A stretch of 64,000 nucleotides of DNA from DATBLE01 sp963808815 (GTDB taxonomy: Bacteria > Actinomycetota > Thermoleophilia > Gaiellales > Gaiellaceae), in NCBI GenBank assembly GCA_963808815.1, contig CAWEGI010000013.1, positions 248,001 to 312,000 of the forward strand. Direction: 5' to 3'. The first letter of the stretch is position 1, and each line of letters opens with the position of its first letter. Made by a program: the position numbers and the translations under genes. The notes under the pieces are model-generated. The model was not told where the DNA came from. It saw only the letters and a program-made list of their open reading frames with translations, and searched no databases. Of the stretch, positions 52,197 to 59,685 are shown piece by piece.

Positions 52197-53546
52197 TTAG
52201 GCTCGCGGTGGGGAGGAGGCCGGGCGAACCGAAGTAGCAGGACATGCCTGGTTGCCGCCGACCGACGCGGCCGCCTGGCGCAGGAACTCCACTCCGAGCG
52301 CGAGGTCGTCTACAGGAATCCGCTCGTCGGCCGAGTGGATCAGCCGCGCCGCCAGCTCCGGGCTCATCGTGCGCATCGGGAAGAACCCATAGGCGACGGT
52401 TCCGAACGCCTCGCGCAGCCAGTGAGAGTCGGTGAACCCCGCGACGCAGATCGGGGCGAGCCGGGCTCCCGGCTCGATCCCGGCGACGAACGACTCGATC
52501 GCCTGCCAGAGCGGTGTTCCCAGCTCCGAGCGGGTGCCGCCCTGGCTGTCCCGCCACTCGACCTCGTAGTCGCCCTCGCCGAGCCACGACCGCACGAGCG
52601 CGTCCGCGTCCGCCTCCGTCTGGCCGGGCAGGAGCCGGCAGTCGACGGTCACCTCGCAGCGCCCCGGAATCACGTTCCGCTTCTCGGAGGCGGAGATCAT
52701 CGTCGGCGCGACCGTCATCCCGAGCAACGGCTCGACCATCTCTGCCGCAACCGGGTCGATGGAGCGGGCAAGGGCCAGTGCGCTCGCCACCGGCGGCACG
52801 GAGTCGGCCACGGCCTCGAAAAAGCCCGCAGCTTCCGGGATCAGCACCGGCACGGGCTCGAAGGCGCCCAGCCGCTCGATGAGCCCGGCCGCCTTGACGA
52901 GCGCGTTGTCGGCGATCGCCGGCATCGACCCATGCCCACTACGGCCCTGGACGTGCAGGACGAACGGGGAGCTCCGCTTCTCGGCCGCGGAGCAGAGGTA
53001 CAGCACTCGCCCGCCGAGCTCGATGCGATCGCCGGCGCCTTCGTTCACGGCGTAGTCGCAGCGCACCGCATCCGGGTACTCCGCGCACAGCCACTCGAGG
53101 CCGTACGTGACGCCCTCGCCCATCTCCTCGTCTGCGGTGGCGGCGAAGATCAGGTCGCCGGCGGGCTCGAACCCGTCCCGCGCGAGCGAGGCGATCGCGA
53201 CGGCGCTTGCGGCCACCTGGCCTTTCATGTCGAGCGCGCCGCGTCCCCAGACGCAGTCGTCCCGCAGCTCGCCCGACCACGGGTCGACCGACCATTCCGC
53301 CGGATCGGCGAGGACGGTGTCCGTGTGCGAGAGCAGCAACAGGCTCGGCCCGTCGCCGCGACCATGGATTCGCGCCACCAGGTTCGCCCGCTCGGGGACA
53401 CGAGCGTAGAGCTCGCACTCGACACCGAACGGCTCGAGGTACGCACGCAGGAGCTCGGCCGCCGCGGTCTCGTTCCCGGGCGGGTTGACCGTGTCCAGCC
53501 GGATCAGCCGCTGGAGCAGCTCGACTGCCTCGTCACGCAGGCTCAT
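52197..53546 (-). CDS. M20-family metallopeptidase (ArgE/DapE/carboxypeptidase type)
   Basis: 449 aa zinc hydrolase. Metal ligands: LLLLSHTDTVLADPAEW (His, Asp), WGRGALDMKGQVAASAVAIA (bridging Asp), ATADEEMGEGVTYGLEW (catalytic EE), and the dimerisation domain GRSGHGSMPAIADNALVKA. C-terminal His is in RLIHSADERIPVDDLALG. ATG 53546 overlaps the methyltransferase stop (ATGA). Amino-acid or peptide deacylase; exact substrate unknown. Confidence 0.9.
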   Translation of the reverse strand: MSLRDEAVELLQRLIRLDTVNPPGNETAAAELLRAYLEPFGVECELYARVPERANLVARIHGRGDGPSLLLLSHTDTVLADPAEWSVDPWSGELRDDCVWGRGALDMKGQVAASAVAIASLARDGFEPAGDLIFAATADEEMGEGVTYGLEWLCAEYPDAVRCDYAVNEGAGDRIELGGRVLYLCSAAEKRSSPFVLHVQGRSGHGSMPAIADNALVKAAGLIERLGAFEPVPVLIPEAAGFFEAVADSVPPVASALALARSIDPVAAEMVEPLLGMTVAPTMISASEKRNVIPGRCEVTVDCRLLPGQTEADADALVRSWLGEGDYEVEWRDSQGGTRSELGTPLWQAIESFVAGIEPGARLAPICVAGFTDSHWLREAFGTVAYGFFPMRTMSPELAARLIHSADERIPVDDLALGVEFLRQAAASVGGNQACPATSVRPASSPPRA

Positions 53547-54280
53547 CGCTTCTCGCCCGTTACCAGGATGTATTCGCGGGTGAGCGCGCCGTCCGCGATC
53601 AGCGCGAGGTACTCGCGGCCGGCGGCCTCGCGCCCGGCGTCGTCGAGGGTGTCGAGCCACGCCTTCAACGGCGGCACCGACGACGCGAGCAGCTGCCAGC
53701 ACTCCTCGTCCGAGCCGGCGGCGATCGTCGACTCTCCGCGCTCGAACCGAAGCTCGAACTCCGGCAGCAGACCGGTCACGTACTCCTCATCGCTCCACCG
53801 GGCCGAGGAGAGCCCCTCGTACTGGGGACGCAACCGTTCATTCAGCCGGAACCACGCGTCGTCGGTCCACGACGTGATCGCGATCCGGGCGCCGGATCGG
53901 CAGACCCGGGTCAGCTCGTCGGCGGCATCTTGGTGGTCGGCTGCGAAGATCACTCCAAAGGCGGAAGCCACCGCGTCGAAGCTCGCGTCGGCGTACGGGA
54001 GGGCCTGCGCGTCGCCCTCGTCGAACCGGATCGTCAGCCCGGCGCCCTCCGCCGCGGCACGAGCCTTGGTCAGCTGATCCGGCGAGATGTCGAGCCCGAC
54101 GGCGTCGGCGCCGACGCGCGCAGCGATCAGGGCGACGCCGCCGGTGCCGCACCCGAGGTCGAGAAACCTCTTGCCCGCGCCGAGCTCGAGCCTCTCGACG
54201 ATGAGCTCGTGGATCGGCGTGAAGGCCTCGGCGATTCGTTCGTAGTTCGCACCGCTCCAGGCGTCGGCCGTGTAGCTCAG
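53543..54280 (-). CDS. SAM-dependent methyltransferase, probable CTG start
   Basis: 245 aa class I methyltransferase. Motif I GKRFLDLGCGTGGVALIAA, acidic motif II GLDISPDQLTKARAAAEG, motif III ALPYADASFDAVASAFG, motif IV ARIAITSWTDDAW. The family N-terminus ANYERIAEAFTPIHELIVERL has no ATG, GTG or TTG ahead of it in frame; CTG 54280 overlaps the kynA stop as CTGA with GAGGGGG five bases upstream. Substrate unknown, resembles ubiquinone/sterol-type enzymes. Co-transcribed with kynA and the M20 peptidase. Confidence 0.85.
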   Translation of the reverse strand: MSYTADAWSGANYERIAEAFTPIHELIVERLELGAGKRFLDLGCGTGGVALIAARVGADAVGLDISPDQLTKARAAAEGAGLTIRFDEGDAQALPYADASFDAVASAFGVIFAADHQDAADELTRVCRSGARIAITSWTDDAWFRLNERLRPQYEGLSSARWSDEEYVTGLLPEFELRFERGESTIAAGSDEECWQLLASSVPPLKAWLDTLDDAGREAAGREYLALIADGALTREYILVTGEKR

Positions 54281-55008
54281 TCCGCCCCCTCGATCGCGCG
54301 GTTGGTCAACTCGGTGCGCACCTTCCACAGCTCGGGGTAGAGCTTGCGCTGAACGAGCTTGCCGAGCATCTCCACGGGCGTCCCCTGGGTGCCGACGACA
54401 TCGCCGCCGATGGTCCGCTCGACGACCATGAAGTGGCGCACGCGCCAGGTCGTAGCCCACTCGTCCAGGTCGGTCAGCGCCTCGGCAAGCTGGTACAGGT
54501 CCTCGCGCTCGCGGCCCTGCGTGTAGACGTCGGCGAGTGACAGGCCCTCCCGCCGCCGCAGCTCGTGGAACGCCTGCCCGAGCGCCGGTGCGGCGTGCCG
54601 CACACGGCCCCAACCCGGCGAGTCGAACCCGCTGCCGTGGCCGAGCACGGGCCGGACGTCGGACGTGTACTCCCATGGGGACATCAGCTCGAGCATGTCG
54701 AGGGCGTGCGTGACGAGCTTGAAGCAGAGCGTCGCGCGGCCGAGCAGGCGCAGGGCAGGCCGGATCTCGCCCCGCCCGAGATGCTCGGTCGCGACCTCGA
54801 TCTCCTCGCCGGCCAGCTTCAGCCAGAGCTCCGAGGCCTGGTGCGTCGTCTGGAAGAGGAGCTCGTCATGGTGCGCGCGGTCCGCCGGCGGCTTCTGGAG
54901 TGCAAGCAGCTCGTCGGTGCGCAGGTACCGCTCGTAGTCGCTTGCACCCTGCCCCGGCAGGATCGGCTCGAACTCGTCCGCGAGGCCGGTCTGCTCCTGC
55001 CTGGACAC
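54277..55008 (-). CDS. kynA: Tryptophan 2,3-dioxygenase
   Basis: Haem enzyme opening tryptophan to N-formylkynurenine. 243 aa. Substrate-side His region DELLFQTTHQASELWLKLAG, and the proximal haem His in WATTWRVRHFMVVERTIGG; the following loop reads VGTQGTPVEML where GTGGS is common. GTG 55008. Other kynurenine-pathway genes are absent, so it may feed a different route or they lie elsewhere. Confidence 0.92.
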   Translation of the reverse strand: MSRQEQTGLADEFEPILPGQGASDYERYLRTDELLALQKPPADRAHHDELLFQTTHQASELWLKLAGEEIEVATEHLGRGEIRPALRLLGRATLCFKLVTHALDMLELMSPWEYTSDVRPVLGHGSGFDSPGWGRVRHAAPALGQAFHELRRREGLSLADVYTQGREREDLYQLAEALTDLDEWATTWRVRHFMVVERTIGGDVVGTQGTPVEMLGKLVQRKLYPELWKVRTELTNRAIEGAD

Positions 55009-55028
55009 GCGCTGAGCATACTTCGGGC

Positions 55029-56255
55029 GTGTCCGACCTGTTCGCAGACGCCGCGGCCAAGCGGACGAGGGACAGCGCTCCGCTGGCCATGCGCCTTCGG
55101 CCCGCCTCGCTGGACGAGTTCGTCGGGCAGGAGCACGTGCTCGGTGAAGGATCGGCGCTCCGGCGCGCGATCGAGGAAGACCGGGTCGGCTCGGCGATCT
55201 TCTTCGGCCCGCCCGGGAGCGGGAAGACCACACTCGCCAGGATCATCGCGGCGACCACCGGCGCCGAGTTCGAGGAGCTGTCCGCGGTCTCGGCCTCGGT
55301 TGCGGACGTCCGCGGCGTGCTGGCCCGTGCGCGCGAGCGCCTGGGCGCACACGGCCACCGGACGATCCTGTTCCTGGACGAGATCCACCGGTTCAACAAG
55401 GCGCAGCAGGATGCACTCCTGCCCGCGGTCGAGGAGGGCCTCGTCACCCTGATCGGGGCGACCACCGAGAACCCGTACTTCGAGGTCAACTCAGCGCTGC
55501 TCAGCAGGGTGCAGCTCTACGAGCTCGCTCCACTCGAGATCGTCCAGCTCGAGCGGGTGATCGCCCGCGGCGAGGCAGCCCTCGAAATAACGCTCTCGGA
55601 GAACCTCCGAACGCTGGTCGCCAGGCGAGCCGGGGGCGATGCCAGAAACGCCCTGAACATCCTGGAGGCGGCGGCCGCCACGGCCGGTGACGAGCCGGTC
55701 TCGGAGGAGATGGTCGAAGACGCGGCCCGCAAGCGACCGTTGGTCTACGACAAGGGCGGCGACGCCCACTACGACTTCACCTCGGCGTTCATCAAGTCGA
55801 TGCGCGGCTCCGATCCCGACGCGGCGGTCTACTACCTGGCCGCGATGCTCGAGGGCGGCGAAGACGCGAGGTTCATCGCACGGCGGATGGTCATCCTCGC
55901 CTCCGAGGATGTCGGCAATGCCGACTCGCAGGCGCTCGTCGTCGCGGTCGCAGCAGCGCAGGCGGTCGAGCACGTGGGGCTCCCGGAGGCGCAGCTGAAC
56001 CTCGCCCAGGCAGCGATCTACCTGGCGCTCGCGCCGAAGTCGAATGCGGTCACCGTTGCGCTCGGCGAGGCCCGCAGGGACGTCCGCGAGATCGGCAACG
56101 TCCGGCCGCCGAAGGAGCTTCGCGACGCCCACTACCCCGGCGCGAAGAAGCTCGGCCATGGTCAGGGGTACATCTATCCCCATGACGACCCGGCGGGGTT
56201 CGACCTCGACCACCTGCCCGACGAGCTGAAGGGACGGACGTACTACCGGCCGTGA
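55029..56255 (+). CDS. rarA: Replication-associated recombination protein A (MgsA/WRNIP1 AAA+ ATPase)
   Basis: Clamp-loader-like ATPase acting at stalled forks. 408 aa. Walker A FFGPPGSGKTTLARIIA, Walker B TILFLDEIHRFNKAQQDALL, sensor 1 LIGATTENPYFEVNSALLSR, and the C-terminal RarA domain with YDKGGDAHYDFTSAFIKSMR, SEDVGNADSQALVVAVAAAQ and KKLGHGQGYIYPHDDP. GTG 55029 starts SDLFADAAAKRTRDSAPLAM. Divergent from kynA with 20 bases between starts. Its stop forms GTGA with a following remnant. Confidence 0.95.
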   Translation: MSDLFADAAAKRTRDSAPLAMRLRPASLDEFVGQEHVLGEGSALRRAIEEDRVGSAIFFGPPGSGKTTLARIIAATTGAEFEELSAVSASVADVRGVLARARERLGAHGHRTILFLDEIHRFNKAQQDALLPAVEEGLVTLIGATTENPYFEVNSALLSRVQLYELAPLEIVQLERVIARGEAALEITLSENLRTLVARRAGGDARNALNILEAAAATAGDEPVSEEMVEDAARKRPLVYDKGGDAHYDFTSAFIKSMRGSDPDAAVYYLAAMLEGGEDARFIARRMVILASEDVGNADSQALVVAVAAAQAVEHVGLPEAQLNLAQAAIYLALAPKSNAVTVALGEARRDVREIGNVRPPKELRDAHYPGAKKLGHGQGYIYPHDDPAGFDLDHLPDELKGRTYYRP

Positions 56256-56448
56256 GAGCGCTCGTCCTCCTCGCGCTCGCTCTCGCCCTGGTCGGAGCGA
56301 CGTCCTCGGCGGCCCCCTCACCATGAACTTCCGTGCATGGGGCCGGGCGGCACAGACGTTCGGCACGCCGTTGATCGTCGAGTTCGGGACCGAGGTGAAC
56401 GGCTCCTGGTTCCCGTGGAACGGCATGCTCGGACGGGTGGGAAATTGA
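56252..56448 (+). pseudogene. Remnant of a secreted glycoside hydrolase (GH26-like catalytic segment)
   Basis: Two tiny coding pieces. The first (GTG 56252 to TGA 56326) is a signal peptide, VRALVLLALALALVGATSSA. The second (ATG 56323 to TGA 56448) reads NFRAWGRAAQTFGTPLIVEF and GTEVNGSWFPWNGMLG, which resembles the catalytic-glutamate region of GH26-type beta-mannanases (E-x-NG-x-W-x-PW). A one-base change in the CCCCC run near 56312 would join them into about 66 aa, still far short of an enzyme. I read it as a large internal and 3' deletion. The pieces chain through GTGA, ATGA and TTGA overlaps to the hydrolase downstream. Confidence 0.55.
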
Positions 56449-57206
56449 CGCTGAACGCGTACGTATGGGGCGAGCCGGACACGGCGACGGTGGTCTGTCT
56501 CCACGGCGTCAGCTCGTACGGCGGCAGGTTCGACGGCCTGGCCGAGCCGCTCGCGGACCGCTACCACGTGATCGCGCTCGACCTGCTCGGACACGGTCAT
56601 TCGCCATGGCAGCCGCCCTGGGACGTCGACGCCCACCTGCACGCGATCCTGGCGACCGTCCCCGACGGGCCGGCGATCTGGATCGGGCACAGCTTCGGCG
56701 GGCGTCTCGCTGCCGAGCTCGCCGCCCGCGAGCCGGACCGGGTCGAGCGGGTAGTCCTGCTCGACCCCGCGTTGCGCGTCCTCCCGCAGGTCGCACTCGA
56801 CCTGGCGGAGCTCGAGCGCTCCGACGTCTCCTACGCGACCGTCGAGGAGGCCGTGCAGGTGCGCTACGACAACGGCCGGGTCCTCCTCGCGCCCCGCGAG
56901 CTGGTGATCGAGTCCGACCGCGGCCACATGGAGCCCGGCCCCGACGGCCGCCTCCGCTACCGCTACTGCAAGAGCGCGGTGATCGCGGCCTGGAGCGTCA
57001 TGGCGAGCGAACCGCCGGCGCCGGCGAAGGTACCGACGCTGTTCGTGCTGGGCGCCGACTCGTGGCTCACGGTGCCCGACGAGATCGAGAAGTACCAGGC
57101 CGCGCTGGGCGATCTCGTCGAGGTGGTGACGGTCCCGGGCGGCCACACCGTCTACTGGGACGCGCTCGAGGAAACGCGCGAGGCGATCGAGGCGTTCTTG
57201 CCCTGA
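56445..57206 (+). CDS. Alpha/beta-fold hydrolase
   Basis: 253 aa. Oxyanion HG motif VVCLHGVSSYGGRFDGLAE, nucleophile elbow WIGHSFGGRLAAELAA (GHSFGG), acid near LFVLGADSWLTVPDE and catalytic His in VPGGHTVYWDALEE. TTG 56445 with GGGTGGG upstream; earlier in-frame codons belong to the glycosidase remnant in another phase. Substrate unknown (esterase, lipase or C-C hydrolase). Confidence 0.88.
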   Translation: MTLNAYVWGEPDTATVVCLHGVSSYGGRFDGLAEPLADRYHVIALDLLGHGHSPWQPPWDVDAHLHAILATVPDGPAIWIGHSFGGRLAAELAAREPDRVERVVLLDPALRVLPQVALDLAELERSDVSYATVEEAVQVRYDNGRVLLAPRELVIESDRGHMEPGPDGRLRYRYCKSAVIAAWSVMASEPPAPAKVPTLFVLGADSWLTVPDEIEKYQAALGDLVEVVTVPGGHTVYWDALEETREAIEAFLP

Positions 57207-57248
57207 GTCGGTCGCCGCCGTGCCCCGACATTGCGGGGCGCGAGCGAC

Positions 57249-58169
57249 TTAGAGGATCCGAGCGCCGAGCGCCGAGGCGACCAGCTCGACCGCGAGCTCC
57301 GCGGTCTCGTTCTCGCGGTCGAGGATCGGGTTCACCTCGACGATCTCGAGCGAGCTCATCAGCCCCGACTCGGCGACGAGCTCCATCGCCAGATGGGCCT
57401 CGCGATAGGAGAGGCCGCCGCGAACGGGCGTGCCGACGCCCGGGGCGACGTCGGGGTCGAGTGCGTCCATGTCCAGGCTGACGTGGACGAACCCGGGGCC
57501 GTCGACCTTCGCGAGCGACTCGGTGATCGCGTGCTCGATCCCGAGGCGGTCGATGTCGCTCATCGTGAAGACGGCCGCGTTCAGATCGCGGAGCAGGCCG
57601 CGCTCACCCTCGTCGAGCGAGCGGACGGCGACGATCGCAACACGGCTCGGGTCGACCGACGGGATCCGGAGGCTCGAGCCCCCGAACGCCGGCCCGGCGA
57701 GCCCCATCGAGGCGGCGAGCACCATGCCGTGGACGTTCCCGCTCGGGCTCGTCTCGGGGCGGTTCAGGTCGCCGTGGGCGTCGATCCAGAGGACGCCGCC
57801 CGGACCTGACCCGTCGACGAGGCCGCCGAGCGTGCCGAGCGCGACCGAGTGGTCGCCGCCGAGGACGAGCGGCATCCTCCCCTCGTCCCGCGCAGCCCTG
57901 ACCCGTTCGGCGACCTGCTCGCAGGCGGTGAGGATCTCCCGCAGGTAGCGCGTCCGCGTGTCGCCGACGGGCGCAGCCTCGGCGACCGCGGTCAGCACGT
58001 TCCCCAGATCGACGCAGTCGCGTCCCAGCCCACGGATCCGCGCCTCCAGCTCGGCGTAGCGGATCGCCGAGGGACCCATGTCCACGCCCCGCCTGCCGGC
58101 ACCGAGATCGAGGGCCGCGCCGATGACGGCGATCGGTGGAAGCGTTTGTCGTGTTTCCACGTAGGGCAA
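57249..58169 (-). CDS. rocF: Arginase (ureohydrolase family)
   Basis: Manganese enzyme splitting arginine to ornithine and urea. 306 aa. Metal motifs in order: VLGGDHSVALGT, WIDAHGDLNRPETSPSGNVHG, HVSLDMDALDPDVAPGVGTP, and ASLEIVEVNPILD. The opening IAVIGAALDLGAGRRGVDMG is arginase-typical, favouring it over agmatinase. Start TTG 58169 or GTG 58160; neither has a clear ribosome site. Divergent from the response-regulator gene with 11 bases between. Confidence 0.92.
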   Translation of the reverse strand: MPYVETRQTLPPIAVIGAALDLGAGRRGVDMGPSAIRYAELEARIRGLGRDCVDLGNVLTAVAEAAPVGDTRTRYLREILTACEQVAERVRAARDEGRMPLVLGGDHSVALGTLGGLVDGSGPGGVLWIDAHGDLNRPETSPSGNVHGMVLAASMGLAGPAFGGSSLRIPSVDPSRVAIVAVRSLDEGERGLLRDLNAAVFTMSDIDRLGIEHAITESLAKVDGPGFVHVSLDMDALDPDVAPGVGTPVRGGLSYREAHLAMELVAESGLMSSLEIVEVNPILDRENETAELAVELVASALGARIL

Positions 58170-58180
58170 ACTAATGGAGA

Positions 58181-58570
58181 GTGACCCCCGGCTCGAACTT
58201 CGGAACGATCCGCGTCCTACTCGCGGATGACGACAAGCGGTACGCCGCGGCTCTTCGCGTCCTGATCGAGGAGCAGCCCGAACTGACCGTCGTCGCCCTG
58301 GCCTACGACGGTTTCGAGACGCTCGAGCTCGCCGACGAACTGGGCGTGGACGCCGTCGTCGTCGACCTGCACATGCCGAACATGGACGGCGTCACGGCCA
58401 TCCGCAAGCTGCGCGAGGCCCATCCGCTCGTCTGCCTGATCGCCCTCACGGGCGACGAGAGCCCGGCGATCCACGACGAAGCAACGAACGCCGGCGCAGA
58501 CGACGTCCTCGTGAAGGGCCAGATGCTGGAAGCCCTGGTCGAGCGCCTCAAAAAAGCCCGCGAGCGCTAG
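58181..58570 (+). CDS. Single-domain response regulator (receiver only)
   Basis: 129 aa. RVLLADDDKRYAAALRVLIE gives the acidic pocket; the phosphorylated Asp is in VDAVVVDLHMPNMDGVTAIR; LIALTGDESPA supplies the Thr; the conserved Lys is in DDVLVKGQMLEALVERL. No output domain, so it would act by protein contact. GTG 58181. No histidine kinase nearby. It stops exactly where the inverted tRNA copy begins. Confidence 0.85.
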   Translation: MTPGSNFGTIRVLLADDDKRYAAALRVLIEEQPELTVVALAYDGFETLELADELGVDAVVVDLHMPNMDGVTAIRKLREAHPLVCLIALTGDESPAIHDEATNAGADDVLVKGQMLEALVERLKKARER

Positions 58571-58600
58571 TGGCGAAGGCCGGAATCGAACCGGCGACAC
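58571..58600 (-). repeat. Inverted copy of the tRNA-Phe T-arm and 3' acceptor
   Basis: Read on the minus strand, these 30 bases match bases 58719-58748 of tRNA-Phe with one mismatch (CTTCGCCA for CCTCGCCA), including the whole T-arm GCCGGTTCGATTCCGGC. It starts on the base after the response-regulator stop. Further into the minus strand (to about 58671) the sequence can be folded into a class-II-like tRNA with D-like, anticodon-like (GCCGG/CCGGC) and variable arms, but the loop CGACGAG lacks U33 and the acceptor has a G-G mismatch, so I treat it as a fragment or pseudo-tRNA. Confidence 0.7.
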
Positions 58601-58640
58601 CGCGTCCAGTTCGCGCTCGCCGGCTCGTCGCCGGCTAGCC

Positions 58641-58666
58641 TTGACGCCGTTTCTCTCGGCTACACT
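58641..58666 (+). promoter_or_regulatory. Possible tRNA-Phe promoter
   Basis: TTGACG at 58641-58646 and TACACT at 58661-58666, with transcription start expected about 58672, four bases before the tRNA. The 14-base spacing is shorter than ideal, so the -35 is uncertain. Confidence 0.4.
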
Positions 58667-58675
58667 CCCCCGCGC

Positions 58676-58748
58676 GGCGAGGTAGCTCAGTCGGTAGAGC
58701 ACACGGCTGAAAACCGTGGTGTCGCCGGTTCGATTCCGGCCCTCGCCA
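58676..58748 (+). tRNA. tRNA-Phe (GAA)
   Basis: 73-base cloverleaf: acceptor GGCGAGG/CCTCGCC with A73, D-arm TAGCTCAGTCGGTAGAGCA, anticodon stem CACGG/CCGTG with loop CTGAAAA (anticodon GAA), variable GTGTC and T-arm GCCGG TTCGATT CCGGC. The 3' CCA is not encoded (genomic ATA follows). The same T-arm and acceptor occur inverted at 58571-58600. Confidence 0.98.
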
Positions 58749-58751
58749 TAC

Positions 58752-58775
58752 GCCCGCCGCGACTGAGCGGCGGGC
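58752..58775 (+). terminator. tRNA-Phe terminator hairpin
   Basis: GCCCGCCGC and GCGGCGGGC form a perfect nine-base stem with loop GACTGA, three bases after the tRNA. No T run on the plus strand. Confidence 0.65.
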
Positions 58776-58782
58776 ACGCAAC

Positions 58783-58825
58783 AAAAAGGACGTCCGGGCC
58801 GGTGTCGCCGCGCCGCGAACGTCCT
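58783..58825 (-). terminator. Intrinsic terminator of the haem-cluster strand
   Basis: On the minus strand AGGACGT pairs with ACGTCCT across a 25-base GC-rich loop and is followed by TTTTT, the only classic U-tract terminator seen in the window. It lies about 50 bases beyond the SAM-hydrolase-family gene. Confidence 0.75.
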
Positions 58826-58834
58826 GTGGGGGCG

Positions 58835-58863
58835 AACTTAAACGGCCGGGGTTCCGGCGTCAA
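58835..58863 (-). promoter_or_regulatory. Sigma-70-like promoter immediately ahead of a terminator
   Basis: Minus strand TTGACG (58858-58863), 17-base spacer, TAAGTT (58835-58840). It matches the promoter at 13829-13857 in the -35 and following CCGG. Expected start is about 58828, directly before the hairpin at 58783-58825, so any transcript would be only about 45 bases. Confidence 0.5.
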
Positions 58864-58872
58864 GCGGCCGGT

Positions 58873-59676
58873 TCAATCGGCGACGTGAATCGTCAGGCGC
58901 TGGCCGGCGCGGATCGCGAACATCTCCGCGGCGTTGCCGTCGGTGATCGCGACCGCGATGTTCTCGTACGAGTCCTCGTAGAGGATGATGTCGCCGGGGC
59001 GGGCGTCGGCGAACGCGCGGGCGGCGATCGCGTAGTAGCGGTCGACGCCCAGGTCGAGCTCGACGCGGCGACCGGGAACGACTCCTGCCCGCTCGAGGTC
59101 CGCCCGTGACAAGTTGAGCTGGACGTTCCCGTAGCGGTCGACGTAGAGAACGGTGGCGCCGATCCTGGACCCGCCGACCTCCGGCTCGGGCAGCTCGAGG
59201 CGGGTGAGCGAGTCCGGGTCGACCGTCGGGCCGAGCTCCGCCGGGTCGAGGCCGAGGGCCAGATGGGCCGCGGCAGGCGCGAAGACGTCGCGGCCGTGGA
59301 ACGTCCTCGAGACCGGATCGAGCATGTATCGCGGGTCGTTCAGCTGCCAGGCGTCGGCGACACCCCCCTGCTTCTCGGCGGCGGGAACGAGCAGGCCGTT
59401 GTCGGGCCCGACATAGATCCGCCCGGAGGTGTCGCGCACCGCGAGTGCTCGCCGGTCACTGCCCACTCCCGGGTCGACCACGGCGAGGTGCACGCCCTCC
59501 GGCATATAGGGGATCGTGTTCGCGAGGACGAGCGCGCCCTGAAGCACCGCAAGCGGCTCGATCCCGTGGGTGATGTCGATGATGGTCGCCTCCGGCGCGA
59601 TCCGGGCGATCACGCCGTGGCACGTTCCGACGAAATCGTCCCGGAGTCCGAAGTCGGACAGGAACGTGATGAACAC
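58873..59676 (-). CDS. SAM hydrolase / SAM hydroxide adenosyltransferase (DUF62 family)
   Basis: 267 aa. N-terminal ITFLSDFGLRDDFVGTCHGVI and IDITHGIEPLAVLQGALVLA, then LAVVDPGVGSDRRALAV and YVGPDNGLLVPAAE are diagnostic of the family that uses hydroxide (or halide in SalL/FlA) to split S-adenosylmethionine into adenosine and methionine. C-terminal beta-barrel VLYVDRYGNVQLNLSRADLE. ATG 59676. It follows hemD by nine bases and ends the cluster. Confidence 0.88.
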   Translation of the reverse strand: MFITFLSDFGLRDDFVGTCHGVIARIAPEATIIDITHGIEPLAVLQGALVLANTIPYMPEGVHLAVVDPGVGSDRRALAVRDTSGRIYVGPDNGLLVPAAEKQGGVADAWQLNDPRYMLDPVSRTFHGRDVFAPAAAHLALGLDPAELGPTVDPDSLTRLELPEPEVGGSRIGATVLYVDRYGNVQLNLSRADLERAGVVPGRRVELDLGVDRYYAIAARAFADARPGDIILYEDSYENIAVAITDGNAAEMFAIRAGQRLTIHVAD

Positions 59677-59685
59677 GGCAGCAGG

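Noticed and set aside
58571..58671. A functional class-II tRNA on the minus strand
   Set aside because: Anticodon-like loop CGACGAG lacks U33, the acceptor has a G-G mismatch, and its 5' part coincides with the tRNA-Phe promoter; kept only as a fragment and a finding.
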